NCBI GenBank assembly: GCA_030598165.1
Contig: JAUVQL010000067.1
Coordinates: 1-5,937 of the forward strand
DNA length: 5,937 bases
Origin: Acidobacteriota bacterium
Lineage (GTDB): Bacteria > Acidobacteriota > Vicinamibacteria > Marinacidobacterales > SMYC01
Direction: 5' to 3'
Part shown: piece after piece, positions 4,195 to 5,937 of the stretch
Layout: each line of letters opens with the position of its first letter
How positions within the stretch are numbered: position 1 is the stretch's first letter
Position numbers and translations under genes: made by a program
Notes under the pieces: model-generated
Seen by the model: only the letters and a program-made list of their open reading frames with translations
Told to the model about the DNA's origin: nothing
Databases searched by the model: none

Positions 4195-5436
4195 TTGACG
4201 GACTGGCGAAGCTGTCTGCGGGGCCTTGAGCTCCAAACGGTCCATCCGATGAAGCCTGTCGTCAAGGAGGATCCAACGCGCGTCGTCGAAAAGGCAGTGC
4301 TCGAGGCGGGGCTCGTTAAATTTCTCGAGGATGCCCATCGCAACGAGAGTCCAGTGACGATTCTGCTGAACGATCCGGATCGGTTCACCGATAGCCGAAC
4401 GGCGCTCGAGGTCATCCTTCAAATCGCGGAGGAGCGCAATTTGTCGCTACGCTTTCGCGCTCTCTTCGCCACGGGAAGTCACTCGTTCTCCGTTGATCAA
4501 ATGGAGCGTCACGAGGATTTCGCGCTACCCCTGGCGGGTCAGTTCCTTTTCGACACGGCTTGGCACGACTGCCGAAATCCAGATGCGGTTCGTGCCGTGG
4601 GGAAAGCTCACCTTCACAAATGGGTCGTTGAGGCGGATTGGCTTCTCGTCATCGGAAGCATGGAACCTCACTATTTTGCCGGTGTCACAGGTGCACACAA
4701 GACATTGACCGTCGGCGTCATGTCGTATGAGAGCCTCTGCGGGAATCACGTCCATGCGATGTCGCCGGAGGCCCGCGGTCTCACGACGACTGGCAATCCG
4801 GTCCACCAAGGGATTGCCACAGTTGTCAACAATCTTATATCGAATGGAAAAAGGGTCTTCGCCGTCAACGAAGTTCTCGTCGATCAACGCATCGTTGCCT
4901 GTGTCGCCGGAGGCCCGCTGGAGTCTCTGGAACAGGGATTACCTCACGTTCGGGAAATCTACTCCCATCGTCTCGAAGAGCCCGCCGATTTGGTGGTGGC
5001 GTGCGTTGGTCCGCCCTTGAACAAGAGCTTGTATCAAGCTGACAAAGGTATCAAGAACGTGGAGACCGCGGTCCGAGATGGTGGCGTCATACTTCTCGAC
5101 GCGTCATGCCATGAAGGGATCGGGATCGATCGCTTCATGCAGCTTATGAAGCGGACCTCTAAGTACGAGGAAGCCGTCGCGGTGGTACGAGCCGAAGGCT
5201 ACCGTTTGGGGGATCACAAAGCGGTGCGGCTGCGAGCTCTCACCGAAAGACGTGGTGTGCGTCTAGGAATCATCTCTCGACACTTGGGCGAACAAGAGGC
5301 TCGTGTTGCGGGTCTCGAGCCTTTTGGTGATGCCGGCGCCGCAGTTCGCTGGGCACGAGAAGCGTTGGGAAGGAAAGCGACGAACGCCGTTTTTGTAGAA
5401 GACGCAGGCAATATGACCCTGACACTTCAAGATTGA
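4195..5436 (+). CDS. LarA-like nickel-pincer (NPN) dependent racemase/epimerase family protein (DUF2088)
   Basis: This 413-residue protein is close to the 424 residues of Lactobacillus plantarum LarA, the lactate racemase whose nickel-pincer nucleotide is tethered to a lysine. The active-site residues are present in order: Asp60 and Arg63 in NDPDRF, His96 in ATGSH, His159 in EPHYFAG, Lys169 in TGAHK, His185 in GNH, and Gln281 and Lys284 in LYQADKG. Spacing from His159 to Lys169 (10) and on to His185 (16) equals that of LarA His174-Lys184-His200. The cofactor lysine, nickel ligand and both catalytic histidines therefore appear conserved. The usual SGGRK is TGAHK here, and the family's N-terminal LPYG-like strand is not evident. 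Family members racemise or epimerise various 2-hydroxyacids; the substrate here is unknown. No larB, larC or larE for cofactor synthesis is in the window. The protein is probably cytoplasmic, with no signal peptide. The TTG start is supported by AGGAGG at 4183-4188. Confidence 0.85.
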   Translation: MTDWRSCLRGLELQTVHPMKPVVKEDPTRVVEKAVLEAGLVKFLEDAHRNESPVTILLNDPDRFTDSRTALEVILQIAEERNLSLRFRALFATGSHSFSVDQMERHEDFALPLAGQFLFDTAWHDCRNPDAVRAVGKAHLHKWVVEADWLLVIGSMEPHYFAGVTGAHKTLTVGVMSYESLCGNHVHAMSPEARGLTTTGNPVHQGIATVVNNLISNGKRVFAVNEVLVDQRIVACVAGGPLESLEQGLPHVREIYSHRLEEPADLVVACVGPPLNKSLYQADKGIKNVETAVRDGGVILLDASCHEGIGIDRFMQLMKRTSKYEEAVAVVRAEGYRLGDHKAVRLRALTERRGVRLGIISRHLGEQEARVAGLEPFGDAGAAVRWAREALGRKATNAVFVEDAGNMTLTLQD

Positions 5437-5937
5437 GGTCGCCGTCCCCAGCGCCGGGCCCTCGTCCACCACCAACTCAAGAAACCCACCGCATAAAGCA
5501 CGACCCACACGTCGATGAGATAGTCCCACAAGTTCCTGGACTCGAGGATTCCCATCGTATGGGCCAAGACCGATCCGCTCAGGCAAAGTGCGATGAGATA
5601 GAGCTCTTTTTGAACGGCCCACAGGGCCAAGACGAACAAAACCACGAGAAAAGGTCGCGAGTCGTATCCAAGAGTGTACGGATCGAGGTAGGAGAGTCCC
5701 AATGTCATAGGGTAAAGCAATACCCCTCCAACAAGGACAAGGAACATGAGGACGGTTTTGCTCCGCGCGGAGTAGAGCTCGCGATCCGTGACACGGGAAA
5801 CACACACTGCGACAAGGAGTATCCACGTCGTAATACTGAAATCACCCGTGAGTCCACGGACGTAGCCGGCGAGTGGAAGACCTCTGACCGGGATGAAAGC
5901 CACGACCATTAGGCCCAAAAGAATGCTCCCACGAACC
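5427..5937 (-). CDS. polytopic membrane protein of unknown function, 5' end beyond the window
   Basis: The reading frame is open from the right edge of the window to a TGA at 5427-5429, so 169 C-terminal residues are visible. A TTG at 5916-5918 could start translation, but the frame continues upstream without a stop (VRGSILLG) inside what looks like a membrane helix, so the gene very likely begins outside. Five or six hydrophobic segments are visible: LLGLMVVAFIPV, TTWILLVAVCVS, TVLMFLVLVGGVLLYP, FLVVLFVLALWAV, LYLIALCLSGSVLA and the C-terminal VWVVLYAVGFLSWWW. The last is followed by the basic tail RARRWGRR, which by the positive-inside rule should face the cytoplasm. A conserved-looking stretch, ESRNLWDYLIDVW, precedes the last helix. 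I do not recognise the family and assign no function. The stop region overlaps the end of the convergent larA-like gene by 10 nt. Confidence 0.75.
   Translation of the reverse strand, partial: VRGSILLGLMVVAFIPVRGLPLAGYVRGLTGDFSITTWILLVAVCVSRVTDRELYSARSKTVLMFLVLVGGVLLYPMTLGLSYLDPYTLGYDSRPFLVVLFVLALWAVQKELYLIALCLSGSVLAHTMGILESRNLWDYLIDVWVVLYAVGFLSWWWTRARRWGRRPQS

Noticed and set aside
4249..4251. ATG at 4249 as the start of the larA-like gene
   Set aside because: No ribosome binding site precedes it, whereas the TTG at 4195 has AGGAGG at good spacing. It stays possible, since the first 18 residues show no family motif.
5433..5912. 159-codon + strand frame opposite the membrane protein gene
   Set aside because: The - strand product shows clear hydrophobic helices, while this one is a low-complexity charged peptide, as expected from the complement of membrane-helix codons.
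1..5937. tRNA or rRNA genes, CRISPR array, insertion sequence, prophage or toxin-antitoxin genes
   Set aside because: I found no cloverleaf with TTCRANY arm, no regularly spaced repeats, no transposase or integrase motifs, and no small gene pairs outside the listed features.

Overview
The window looks like chromosomal DNA from a Gram-negative bacterium of medium GC content. The order (probable rsmG end)-parS-parA-parB-bactofilin is one I associate with Nitrospirota, NC10/Methylomirabilota, Desulfobacterota and Myxococcota. A GT9 (heptosyltransferase-like) glycosyltransferase fits an LPS-bearing envelope. The exact lineage cannot be fixed from this sequence, and the taxon guess is inference.

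Region 1 (1-2278, + strand) is a chromosome segregation and cytoskeleton block. It opens with the last 28 codons of a gene that is probably rsmG. A perfect 16-bp parS palindrome follows at 103-118, then parA and parB overlapping by 23 nt, then a bactofilin gene 32 nt downstream. ParB loads at parS and spreads as a CTP-dependent clamp, and ParA moves the ParB-parS complex. Bactofilins are polymer-forming scaffolds that in some bacteria position ParABS components, so the three genes plausibly work together and are probably co-transcribed.

Region 2 (2327-4017, - strand) is a two-gene cell-envelope unit: a GT9 glycosyltransferase followed by a GtrA-like four-helix membrane protein, coupled by a 4-nt GTGA overlap. 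It converges on the bactofilin gene with only 48 bp between the stop codons.

Region 3 (4018-4194) is a 177-bp divergent promoter region. It holds a nested inverted repeat (outer arms 11 bp with one mismatch, inner arms 7 bp perfect) lying over candidate promoter elements for both directions.

Region 4 (4195-5937) has a LarA-like (lactate racemase/DUF2088) protein on the + strand. It retains the residues expected to bind the nickel-pincer (NPN) cofactor and to act in catalysis, and it starts at TTG behind a strong ribosome binding site. A polytopic membrane protein of unknown function lies on the - strand, runs off the right edge, and overlaps the larA-like stop region by 10 nt.

Most of the window is ordinary, well-understood gene content. 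The points most worth a second look are the LarA homologue with an unknown substrate, the nested inverted repeat upstream of it, the GT9-GtrA pairing, and the ParABS-bactofilin linkage. I found no convincing new multi-gene system, no RNA genes, no CRISPR array and no mobile element.
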